Source: an uncultured Clostridia bacterium (GTDB taxonomy: Bacteria; Bacillota; Clostridia; Oscillospirales; Acutalibacteraceae). From it: DNA of 40,521 nt. A program made the translations under genes and the position numbers. The stretch spans positions 1-40,521 of the forward strand of contig CALBNX010000080.1 of NCBI GenBank assembly GCA_937896885.1, written 5' to 3'. Each line of letters opens with the position of its first letter. The first letter of the stretch is position 1. Under the pieces are notes generated by a model. That model ran no database searches and was not told the DNA's origin. It was given only the letters and a program-made list of their open reading frames with translations. Below are positions 25,009 to 32,500 of this stretch, piece after piece.

Positions 25009-26853
25009 ATGGCAAAGGTAATTGGTATCGACTTAGGTACAACAAACTCATGTGTAGCAGTAATCGAAGGTGGCGAACCTGTTGTTATTGCTAATGCAGA
25101 AGGTGCTAGAACAACTCCATCAGTTGTAGCATTTTCAAAAACAGGTGAAAGAATGGTAGGTCAGGTTGCAAAACGTCAGGCTATTACAAACCCTGACAGA
25201 ACAATCGCATCAATCAAAAGACATATGGGTACTGATTATAAAGTAAACATTGACGGCAAAGATTATACTCCACAAGAAATTTCAGCAATGACACTTCAGA
25301 AACTCAAGGCTGACGCAGAAGCTTATCTTGGTGCTCCTGTAACAGAAGCAGTTATCACAGTTCCTGCATATTTCACAGACTCACAGCGTCAGGCAACAAA
25401 AGACGCAGGTAAAATTGCAGGTCTTGAAGTAAAGAGAATTATTAACGAACCAACAGCAGCTGCTCTCGCTTACGGTATTGATAAGGAAGAAGACCAGAAA
25501 GTTATGGTTTATGACCTTGGTGGTGGTACATTCGACGTTTCAATTATTGAAATGGGCGATGGTGTTCAAGAAGTTCTTGCAACAGCAGGTAATAACCGTC
25601 TTGGTGGTGACGACTTCGACCAAAAGATTATCGACTGGCTTGCAGATGAGTTCAAGAAGGAACAGGGTGTTGACCTTCGTAACGATAAAATGGCTATGCA
25701 GCGTCTTAAAGAAGCTGCAGAAAAGGCAAAGATTGAACTTTCAGGTGTAACAACATCTCAGATTAGTCTTCCATTCATCACAGCAGATGCAACAGGCCCT
25801 AAGCATCTTGAAACAACTCTTACAAGAGCAAAGTTCAACGAAATGACAGCAGACCTTGTTGAAGCAACAATGGGACCTGTTCGTCAGGCACTTGCTGACT
25901 CAGGACTTCAACCATCACAGCTTAACAAAATCCTTATGGTTGGTGGTTCTTCAAGAATTCCTGCAGTTCAGGAAGCAGTTAAGAAATATACAGGTAAAGA
26001 ACCATTCAAGGGCATTAACCCTGACGAATGTGTTGCAGTAGGTGCTGCAATTCAGGGCGGTGTTCTTGGCGGCGAAGTTGAAGGACTTCTTCTCCTTGAC
26101 GTTACTCCACTTTCACTCGGTATCGAAACAATGGGTGGCGTAAGCACAAAAATTATCGAAAGAAACACAACAATCCCAACAAAGAAGAGTCAGATTTTCT
26201 CAACTGCAGCTGACAATCAGACATCAGTTGAAGTTCACGTTCTTCAGGGTGAAAGAGAATTTGCAAGAGATAATAAAACTCTCGGTATTTTCCACCTTGA
26301 CGGTATTCTTCCAGCACGCCGTGGTGTCCCACAGATTGAAGTAACATTTGACATTGACGCTAACGGTATCGTAAATGTTTCTGCAAAGGACCTCGGCACA
26401 AATAAAGAACAGTCAATTTCAATCACATCTTCAACAAATATGTCAAAAGAAGACATTGAAAAGGCAGTTCAGGATGCAGAAAAATTTGCTGAAGAAGACA
26501 AAAAACGCAAGGAAGCAGTTGACACAAGAAATGCTGCTGACCAGATGGTATATCAGGTTGAAAAGATTCTTGCTGACGAAGGCGACAAACTTCCTGAAAG
26601 CGACAAAGCAGATATCCAGACAAAGCTTGATGCTCTTAAAGAAGCACTTAAAGGCGAAGACCTTGAAGCAATCAAGACAAAGCAAGAAGAACTTACACAA
26701 GCATTCTATAAGATTTCAGAAGAACTCTACAAACAGGCTCAGGCAGCACAAGGCGGTGCAGATGCAGGCGCTGGCTATGACCCAAATGCTAATGCAGGTT
26801 CAGCACCAAACGGTGATGGCTACTACGACGCAGATTTCAAAGACGTAGAATAA
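25009..26853 (+). CDS. dnaK: Chaperone DnaK (Hsp70)
   Basis: This 614-residue Hsp70 has the ATPase domain (1 to about 365), with signatures GIDLGTTNSCVAV, VYDLGGGTFDVS and ILMVGGSSRIPAVQ. The interdomain linker EGLLLLDVTPLSLGIETMGG is followed by the substrate-binding domain and helical lid. The C-terminal tail is rich in Gly, Ala and Asn and ends DADFKDVE. A strong AGGAGG site precedes ATG 25009. It is third in the HrcA-regulated operon. Confidence 0.98.
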   Translation: MAKVIGIDLGTTNSCVAVIEGGEPVVIANAEGARTTPSVVAFSKTGERMVGQVAKRQAITNPDRTIASIKRHMGTDYKVNIDGKDYTPQEISAMTLQKLKADAEAYLGAPVTEAVITVPAYFTDSQRQATKDAGKIAGLEVKRIINEPTAAALAYGIDKEEDQKVMVYDLGGGTFDVSIIEMGDGVQEVLATAGNNRLGGDDFDQKIIDWLADEFKKEQGVDLRNDKMAMQRLKEAAEKAKIELSGVTTSQISLPFITADATGPKHLETTLTRAKFNEMTADLVEATMGPVRQALADSGLQPSQLNKILMVGGSSRIPAVQEAVKKYTGKEPFKGINPDECVAVGAAIQGGVLGGEVEGLLLLDVTPLSLGIETMGGVSTKIIERNTTIPTKKSQIFSTAADNQTSVEVHVLQGEREFARDNKTLGIFHLDGILPARRGVPQIEVTFDIDANGIVNVSAKDLGTNKEQSISITSSTNMSKEDIEKAVQDAEKFAEEDKKRKEAVDTRNAADQMVYQVEKILADEGDKLPESDKADIQTKLDALKEALKGEDLEAIKTKQEELTQAFYKISEELYKQAQAAQGGADAGAGYDPNANAGSAPNGDGYYDADFKDVE

Positions 26854-26864
26854 TTATAAAATAA

Positions 26865-26893
26865 ACGGACAGATTCAAAACGAGTCTGTCCGT
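26865..26893 (+). other. Intercistronic hairpin between dnaK and dnaJ
   Basis: ACGGACAGATTC and GAGTCTGTCCGT form a 12-bp stem (one G-U pair) with an AAAAC loop. A T tract does not follow, so it is not a normal terminator. It could stabilise the dnaK mRNA 3' end or attenuate dnaJ. Confidence 0.7.
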
Positions 26894-26919
26894 GAATCCC
26901 TATTATTTGGAGAATACTT

Positions 26920-28068
26920 ATGGCAGAAAAAAGAGACTATTATGAGGTGCTCGGCGTTGATAAATCTGCATCTGATGATGAGATAAAAAAGGCTTACAGA
27001 AAAGCGGCTAAAAAATATCACCCCGACCTAAATCCTGGTAATAAAGAGGCAGAAGAGAAATTCAAAGAAGCAAACGAAGCTTATGAAATTCTTTCTGACA
27101 GCGAGAAAAAAGCAAGATATGACCAGTTCGGTCACTCAGGTGTTGACCCTAACTACGGTGCAGGTCAAGGTGGCTATGGCGGTGGCTTTGGTGGAATGGA
27201 TTTCGACCTTGGCGACATCTTTGGCTCAATCTTTGGCAACGGATTTGGTGGCGGCTTCGGTGGTGGCAGAGCTAACCCTAACGCGCCACAACGTGGTAGT
27301 GATACTCAGGCAAGTGTTACAATCTCATTTGAAGAAGCGGCAAAAGGTTGTCCTCGTTCAATTGATACAATGAGAATTGAAACCTGTGACGAGTGTCACG
27401 GCAACGGTTGTCAGAGCGGACATTCACCAAAAACTTGTCCCGAATGTAATGGCCGTGGTCAGGTAACAGTTCAGCAAAGAACACCATTCGGCGTTATTCA
27501 GTCTGCAAAGCCTTGCACCCGTTGTAACGGCAGGGGAACAATCGTTGAAAATCCTTGTAAGAAATGTAACGGTGCAGGCAGAGTCAGAAAGAGCGTTAAA
27601 ATTGATATCAATATCCCAGCTGGTGTTGATGACCGTCAGATTCTGACAGTTCGCGGTCAGGGTAACAAAGGTGTCAACGGTGGACCTGCCGGTGACCTTA
27701 ATATCGTTGTTAATGTACGTCCACACCCATTCTTTGAACGTGACGGCTACAATGTTTGGTATGACGCTCATGTGTCATTTATGCAAGTGGCATTGGGTTG
27801 CAAAATTAAAGTGCCAACACTCGATGGAACAGTTGAATACACAATCCCTGCAGGTTCTCAACCAGGGGACGTGTTCAAACTTCGCGGACGTGGTATCCAA
27901 AGCAGAAGTGGTATCGGCAAGGGCGACCAACTTGTTCGTATTATCGTTGATGTTCCAAAGAAACTCACAGCTAAACAAGAAGAACTCATTAAACAACTTG
28001 CAATTGAGTTTAATGTTGATAATTTAGGCGACGATAAAAAAGGCTTCTTTGGTAAAAAGAAAAAATAA
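26920..28068 (+). CDS. dnaJ: Chaperone DnaJ (Hsp40)
   Basis: This 382-residue type I Hsp40 delivers clients to DnaK and stimulates its ATPase. It has a J domain with HPD at 34-36, a Gly/Phe-rich segment (about 75-118), four zinc-binding CxxCxGxG-type repeats (CDECHGNG, CPECNGRG, CTRCNGRG, CKKCNGAG), and the C-terminal client-binding domains with VNVRPHPFFERDG. All zinc ligands are intact. It is the last gene of the operon, separated from dnaK by a hairpin. Confidence 0.97.
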   Translation: MAEKRDYYEVLGVDKSASDDEIKKAYRKAAKKYHPDLNPGNKEAEEKFKEANEAYEILSDSEKKARYDQFGHSGVDPNYGAGQGGYGGGFGGMDFDLGDIFGSIFGNGFGGGFGGGRANPNAPQRGSDTQASVTISFEEAAKGCPRSIDTMRIETCDECHGNGCQSGHSPKTCPECNGRGQVTVQQRTPFGVIQSAKPCTRCNGRGTIVENPCKKCNGAGRVRKSVKIDINIPAGVDDRQILTVRGQGNKGVNGGPAGDLNIVVNVRPHPFFERDGYNVWYDAHVSFMQVALGCKIKVPTLDGTVEYTIPAGSQPGDVFKLRGRGIQSRSGIGKGDQLVRIIVDVPKKLTAKQEELIKQLAIEFNVDNLGDDKKGFFGKKKK

Positions 28069-28079
28069 AATTTTGATGG

Positions 28080-28107
28080 GCGGGGGTGATTGACTCCCGC
28101 TTTTTTT
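28080..28107 (+). terminator. Terminator of the heat-shock operon
   Basis: GCGGGGGT pairs with ACTCCCGC (one G-U pair), followed by seven T residues. Confidence 0.9.
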
Positions 28108-28157
28108 GACAATATTTATAGGCTTCGTCTAATTGAATATATTTGCAATAAAAATCA

Positions 28158-28186
28158 TTGACAAATTCATCTATTTTAGATAAACT
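28158..28186 (+). promoter_or_regulatory. Promoter of the repeat-protein gene
   Basis: TTGACA (28158-28163) and TAAACT (28181-28186) are separated by 17 bases. Confidence 0.65.
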
Positions 28187-28248
28187 GTAGGTGTGGTCTT
28201 ATAATGGACATAAAGTCTAATATTTTTCCGGAAAAGGAGAGATGAAAA

Positions 28249-29514
28249 ATGAAAAAATGTTTGTCAATTTTGTTAGCAATTATTATGTTTGCAACAATGT
28301 TACCTGTTACTGTATTTGCTAATAATTCAACAGATGGCAGTCTAATCTGTGGTGATTTTCAGTATCATGCTATAGGACATGAGCCTAAAACAGAATGTCA
28401 AGTAGAAAAGTATTTGGGCACTGAAGAAGATATTGTAATTCCAGAAGAGTTGGATGGCTATATAGTTACAGGCTTATACTACGGTGCTTTTGCTGATGCT
28501 AATATCAAAAGCGTTAAGATACCAAATACTGTTACTCAAATTTTAAGTGGTTCATTTAATAACTGTACTTCTTTAGAAACAGTTAATATTCCACTTTCTG
28601 TATATTACATTGGTGATTCTTTTAAAAATTGCACCGCTCTTAAGGATATATACTTTGAGGGTACAGAAGCAGCTTGGAAAGAGATTACCAATAATAGTGA
28701 CTTGACTAATGTAAATATTCATTATGGTGAAAAATCACTTAATGGTTGGACAATGCGTACTCCTGATGGCTGGGTTTATTATGAAAATGATGTTAGAGTG
28801 CCTAATAAATGGGTTAAGGACGATAAGGGCTGGTGCTATACCAACGGAAATGGTCAAAGAACTATAAACCGTTGGGTATCAGACTCATATGGTTTGTGCT
28901 ATTTAGGAATGGATGGTTATATGGCAACTAATCAATGGGCGCAGGATTCAAGTGGTTGGTGCTATGTAGATGCTAATGGGTATAGAGTAAAAAGCCAATG
29001 GGTAAAGGATAGCAACGGATGGTGTTACATTGGTGCAAGTGGCCATATGGCAACTAATCGATGGGTGCGAGATTCGGTTGGCTGGTGCTATGTTGGTGGA
29101 AGTGGTTATTGTTTAGTTAATGCCTGGCAGCGTGATAGTAAAGGCTGGTGCTACCTTGGTGCAGACGGCAGAATGGTTACAAATAAGTGGGTTCGTGACT
29201 CAGTTGGCTGGTGTTATGTAGGTGCTGATGGCTATATGGTCAGAAGCAAATGGCTTCGTGATTCAGTTGATTGGTGTTATGTAGGTGAAGATGGCAGAAT
29301 GTTAACAAATGCACTCGTTGCAGATAGCAAGGGTATTTGCTATGTTGGTGAAGATGGCTATATGGAAAGAGATGTTTTGGTAACAGATGGCTATGGCTAT
29401 GGCTATATTGACAAAAATGGCTATCTTGCAGTTGATAAGTGGGTAACCATTGAGGGAGAGAGATTTTATGCAGACTCTAATGGTTATTTAACCCACGAGG
29501 ACTATATGGCATAA
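28249..29514 (+). CDS. Secreted protein with BspA-like LRR and cysteine-bearing cell-wall-binding-like repeats
   Basis: The 421-residue protein starts with a signal peptide (cleavage near VFANN, about residue 25). A BspA-type leucine-rich repeat region (about 60-150; VKIPNTVTQILSGSFNNCTS) follows. From residue 187 to the end there are eleven 21-residue repeats with the pattern W-x-x-D-S-x-G-W-C-Y-x-G-x-x-G-Y/R-M; the last two are degenerate. The layout matches choline- or glucan-binding (CW_binding) repeats, except that nine successive repeats carry a Cys after the second Trp position (GWCY, with GLCY, DWCY and GICY variants). It is probably attached to the cell wall by the repeats. The ligand and the oxidation state of the cysteines are unknown. 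SD AAAAGGAGA precedes ATG 28249. Confidence 0.85.
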   Translation: MKKCLSILLAIIMFATMLPVTVFANNSTDGSLICGDFQYHAIGHEPKTECQVEKYLGTEEDIVIPEELDGYIVTGLYYGAFADANIKSVKIPNTVTQILSGSFNNCTSLETVNIPLSVYYIGDSFKNCTALKDIYFEGTEAAWKEITNNSDLTNVNIHYGEKSLNGWTMRTPDGWVYYENDVRVPNKWVKDDKGWCYTNGNGQRTINRWVSDSYGLCYLGMDGYMATNQWAQDSSGWCYVDANGYRVKSQWVKDSNGWCYIGASGHMATNRWVRDSVGWCYVGGSGYCLVNAWQRDSKGWCYLGADGRMVTNKWVRDSVGWCYVGADGYMVRSKWLRDSVDWCYVGEDGRMLTNALVADSKGICYVGEDGYMERDVLVTDGYGYGYIDKNGYLAVDKWVTIEGERFYADSNGYLTHEDYMA

Positions 29515-29523
29515 ATTAAACCA

Positions 29524-29566
29524 AAAGGACGAAAGTTTTTATTTAAGACTTTCGTCCTTTAATTTT
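29524..29566 (+). terminator. Terminator of the repeat-protein gene
   Basis: AAAGGACGAAAGT pairs with ACTTTCGTCCTTT around an 11-base loop, followed by AATTTT. Confidence 0.88.
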
Positions 29567-29651
29567 ATTAAGTTTTTGTCAGCATATACTCTGTATTTTT
29601 AATATCTTGAATTTTTTCACAAATAATAGTAATATGTTTACAGGTGATATT

Positions 29652-30320
29652 ATGAGCAGATTAGATTCAATAAAATTAGTTGATTATTCGAGAAAAGAAG
29701 ATTGGGTTAATTCAATAACACATATAATCGGTGCTGTTTTTGCTCTTGTTGTGACCATTTTATGCGTTGCAAGGGGAATAACACTAAACCGAGTTGATTA
29801 TGTGTTTTTAAGTCTTATTTATGGCTTAACAATGCTCTCTGTTTTTGTCTGCTCATCAGTTTATCACGGCTTACGCCCTAACAAAGCCAAAAAAGTTATG
29901 CGTGTTGTTGACCACGCAATGATTAACTTTATGATTGTTGGCACAATAACACCTTATATGGTGCTTGCAGTAGCACCCTTAAATCCCATTATGGGTTGGA
30001 CATTACTTATTGCCTGTTGGGTTGCCGCAATAACTGCCGTGGTAATCACATTTACTCTATTTAATAAAACAAAAGTTATCCAAATGGTCTTGTATATGGT
30101 AATCGGTTGGTCGTCATTTATGACCGTATTTGTCTTGTGGAAACATTTCAGTAAGGATGCAATTTTTTTAATGGTGACAGGTGGAATCGCCTATACAATT
30201 GGCGCAATTCTTTATGGAATCGGCAGAAAGAAAAAATATATCCACGCCGTATTCCATATCTTTATAATTCTCGGTGCATTTCTTCACTTTCTTGGATTAT
30301 ATTTATATGTGTTTATATAA
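29652..30320 (+). CDS. Hemolysin III family membrane protein (TrhA/YqfA-like)
   Basis: The 222-residue protein has seven predicted membrane helices and the PAQR/HlyIII histidine motifs: SSVYHGLRP after helix 2, VDHAMINFMIVG, and HAVFHIFIILGAFLHF near the end. These residues bind a metal ion in related receptors. Bacterial members affect membrane energetics; hemolysis itself is not established for most. ATG 29652 with an AGGTG site is preferred over an earlier TTG at 29607. It is a single-gene unit between terminators. Confidence 0.88.
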   Translation: MSRLDSIKLVDYSRKEDWVNSITHIIGAVFALVVTILCVARGITLNRVDYVFLSLIYGLTMLSVFVCSSVYHGLRPNKAKKVMRVVDHAMINFMIVGTITPYMVLAVAPLNPIMGWTLLIACWVAAITAVVITFTLFNKTKVIQMVLYMVIGWSSFMTVFVLWKHFSKDAIFLMVTGGIAYTIGAILYGIGRKKKYIHAVFHIFIILGAFLHFLGLYLYVFI

Positions 30321-30324
30321 GTTA

Positions 30325-30347
30325 GGGCGATTTAAATCGCCCTTTTT
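30325..30347 (+). terminator. Terminator of the hemolysin III gene
   Basis: GGGCGATTTAAATCGCCC is a perfect palindrome followed by five T residues. Confidence 0.88.
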
Positions 30348-30356
30348 GAATACCTA

Positions 30357-30385
30357 TTGACAAAATACGGATGCTGTGATACATT
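30357..30385 (+). promoter_or_regulatory. Promoter of the small membrane protein gene
   Basis: TTGACA (30357-30362) and TACATT (30380-30385) are separated by 17 bases. Confidence 0.7.
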
Positions 30386-30417
30386 GAAATTACAATATAA
30401 ATAAAGGGAGTGTGTAT

Positions 30418-30654
30418 ATGATAGCAATAGGATTAATAATGATTTTCTTATTTGTGGGCTGGGTTTTTCTGCAATTTCCGTTGTCAGAATTTGAAACTAC
30501 GACATTAATATTCTGCATGGTAGCAGGCTTAAGTGCAGTTGTTATTACTGTTTCTACAATTGTTATCAAAAAACTCGACTCCATTAAAGAACTGTTAGAA
30601 GAAAACAAAAAGAACGAAAATAAAAGTGAAAAAGTGAATAATAAAAAAGCGTGA
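30418..30654 (+). CDS. Small two-helix membrane protein
   Basis: I do not recognise this 78-residue protein. It has two hydrophobic helices (about 2-21 and 30-50) joined by a short loop containing FPLSEFETT, then a cytoplasmic charged tail rich in Lys, Glu and Asn. ATG 30418 has a clear AAAGGGAG site 7 bases upstream. It has its own promoter and terminator, which supports a real gene. The terminator stem begins inside the last codons. The function is unknown. Confidence 0.75.
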   Translation: MIAIGLIMIFLFVGWVFLQFPLSEFETTTLIFCMVAGLSAVVITVSTIVIKKLDSIKELLEENKKNENKSEKVNNKKA

Positions 30655-30681
30655 TAACCAATCGGCTATCACGCTTTTTTA
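30643..30681. terminator. Bidirectional terminator, copy 1 of a duplicated hairpin
   Basis: GCGTGATAACC...GGCTATCACGC (30649-30675) is flanked by A6 and T6 runs, so it can terminate both the small protein gene and the convergent acyltransferase gene. A near copy lies at 31884-31916. Confidence 0.9.
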
Positions 30682-30687
30682 TAACTG

Positions 30688-31806
30688 CTATTCAATAACA
30701 TCTTGTTTTTTCTTAATTTTGAAATCTGCAATTTTATTGACAATTTCTTTTATATGTAACAACTTAAACAGTAATAAGCGAATATGGTCTATGAGACTGC
30801 AAGATATGTAAATAACTAAAACTATAGCAAAAATATGTAAAACCATTTCTAAAGGGTTAAAATCTGCAAGATGACTGAATTTTTCTTTGATAAACATATT
30901 CCTTACCATAACATTGTCGTGGATAAGATATACCGCAAATGAAACAGGGGCAAAGAAAGTAACAATTTTTTGTGCCGTTTTTGGTAATGTTTCTAAACGC
31001 GAGAAAAGAAGAAGTAGACAAATTGCAGTTGCAATTATGGTAGGTGAAATATAACTGATAAAAGAATTAGCATTTACAATTGATTTTATGTCTTCACTTA
31101 GCGGGTTTTCAACATGTAACTTAAATGCCCAACTAAACAATATAGAAACCCAGAATACTATACATATTTTCCACGCTTTAGTAGTTTTCCAAAAATCAAA
31201 TTTTCCTATACAACCGCCAACGATATATAACAACATTAACCATAATACACTATAACCGTTATTTGTTATAAAAATATCGGTTGTTCCAAATGTGCCTATA
31301 ATGTTAAAGCAAAGTATGGTGCGGATTACAGTAAATACAACAATAATTGCCAAGACCAGTTTTTTTGCATCATCTTTTGTCATTGCATTTATACCTTTGT
31401 TGAGAAGTGGCATAAGGAAAAATAACGCAAAATATGCAGTGAAGTACCAATAAGAACTGTGAATCACAGGGAAGAATGAGGAAATGATGCCTTTCAAATC
31501 TATGCTTGCAGGGTCGAAAAGCTGAAATAATAAAGCAATTGAAACTGTATAAAAAGCAACCTGCAACCAAAGGGGGATAATATTTCTATATTTGTGATTA
31601 GTTTTTACACCCACATATCCTGAAATAAGAGCATAGCAGTTTACTGCACAATATGCAATGATTTCAATAAACCAAGCAACTTTGTAGTTAAGTGATTCTG
31701 GGTCTGTGGCGGCAATAATTTTACCGTGTCCCATTATATGTAGGACAACAATCATCATCATAGAGATGCAACGCAATAAATCTATGCCATAATTTCTTTT
31801 AATCAT
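30688..31806 (-). CDS. Acyltransferase 3 family membrane protein
   Basis: The 372-residue protein has about ten membrane helices and matches the Acyl_transf_3 (OatA/WecH-like) family, which transfers acetyl or other acyl groups to extracellular polysaccharides or envelope lipids. The conserved histidine of helix 1 is in VVLHIMGHG, and the typical opening GIDLLRCISMMM is intact. It lacks the C-terminal SGNH domain of OatA, so it resembles O-antigen or exopolysaccharide acetylases. ATG 31806 has a TTAGGAG site. It is flanked by two nearly identical hairpins. Confidence 0.88.
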   Translation of the reverse strand: MIKRNYGIDLLRCISMMMIVVLHIMGHGKIIAATDPESLNYKVAWFIEIIAYCAVNCYALISGYVGVKTNHKYRNIIPLWLQVAFYTVSIALLFQLFDPASIDLKGIISSFFPVIHSSYWYFTAYFALFFLMPLLNKGINAMTKDDAKKLVLAIIVVFTVIRTILCFNIIGTFGTTDIFITNNGYSVLWLMLLYIVGGCIGKFDFWKTTKAWKICIVFWVSILFSWAFKLHVENPLSEDIKSIVNANSFISYISPTIIATAICLLLLFSRLETLPKTAQKIVTFFAPVSFAVYLIHDNVMVRNMFIKEKFSHLADFNPLEMVLHIFAIVLVIYISCSLIDHIRLLLFKLLHIKEIVNKIADFKIKKKQDVIE

Positions 31807-31837
31807 TATTGAATCTCCTAAAGCAAATCTTGACTAT

Positions 31838-31865
31838 ATTATATATTATTCAACATTTTTTACAA
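31838..31865 (-). promoter_or_regulatory. Probable promoter of the acyltransferase gene
   Basis: On the minus strand TTGTAA (31860-31865) and TATAAT (31838-31843) are separated by 16 bases. Confidence 0.5.
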
Positions 31866-31883
31866 GTCTTTTTCAATAGAAAT

Positions 31884-31916
31884 GCGTGATAACCAATCTG
31901 GCTATCACGCTGTTTT
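31884..31916. terminator. Hairpin behind queT, copy 2 of a duplicated hairpin
   Basis: GCGTGATAACC...GGCTATCACGC (31884-31910) differs from copy 1 by one extra T in the loop. It lies just after the queT stop codon in transcription order. The T tract is good on the plus strand but weak on the minus strand, where queT transcription would need it. Confidence 0.7.
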
Positions 31917-32425
31917 TATAATCTTTTATCTAATTTTGTCTTTTTAATTACTTTATATAACGGTATTCCAAGTCCGTAGCACATTACAAGTTCACCAAAA
32001 CCGACCTGAAAAGCCGAAATCAAAAATGCTTTAAATGCGAACCCTTCAGGCATAAATAATGTGATTTCAAGACCAACGATAATCGCATTTGAAATTACAG
32101 GGAACAATGCTGAAAGCAATGGCAAATTTTTAAACTTAATATTACGAGTCTTATAAGATAAAACCGCCGCAATAAATGTTGCCAAAGTACCACATATAAC
32201 ATCAACAATACCATAGGGACTTGAAATATTACCTAAAAAGCAGCCAATTGTAAGTCCAGGAATAGCCGCAGGTGTTAATGCGCCAAGAATAGTCAATGCT
32301 TCAGAAAATCTGAATTGAATTCCAGCGTATGCTACACCAAATAATCCCGCCAGATAGGTGAGCCCCGCATAAAATGCTGCAATTATAGCAGACTGTGCAA
32401 TAAACACCGTTTTCTTCTTATTCAT
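31916..32425 (-). CDS. queT: QueT family queuosine precursor transporter
   Basis: The 169-residue protein has about five or six membrane helices and the QueT (PF06177) pattern, including AGIQFRFSEALTILGALTPAAIPG and GLTIGCFLGN. QueT is an S component of ECF-type importers for preQ1 or related queuosine precursors. The start is ATG 32425, 8 bases after CGGAG; the GTG at 32434 lies on that ribosome binding site. A preQ1-I-like aptamer precedes the gene, which supports the substrate assignment. ECF components A and T are not in the window, as usual for group II ECF systems. Confidence 0.9.
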   Translation of the reverse strand: MNKKKTVFIAQSAIIAAFYAGLTYLAGLFGVAYAGIQFRFSEALTILGALTPAAIPGLTIGCFLGNISSPYGIVDVICGTLATFIAAVLSYKTRNIKFKNLPLLSALFPVISNAIIVGLEITLFMPEGFAFKAFLISAFQVGFGELVMCYGLGIPLYKVIKKTKLDKRL

Positions 32426-32433
32426 TTTTATCA

Positions 32434-32490
32434 CTCCGTAGTTTTATTCTTGAGCATAATGCTCACGTCAGGATGGTTTCGAACTGACGT
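32434..32490 (-). ncRNA. Probable preQ1-I riboswitch with inserted hairpin
   Basis: On the minus strand a 7-bp stem ACGTCAG/CTGACGT encloses the loop TTCGAAACCATC, very close to the preQ1-I loop (GGTTCG-AACCATCCC). The A-rich tail AATAAAACTACGGAG matches the class tail AAAAAACTAAGGAG and contains the queT ribosome binding site. Loop bases TTCG could pair with CGGA of that site, giving translational control. Unlike compact members, an extra hairpin, GAGCATTATGCTC (32452-32464), sits between stem and tail. Confidence 0.62.
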
Positions 32491-32500
32491 TTATGACAAA

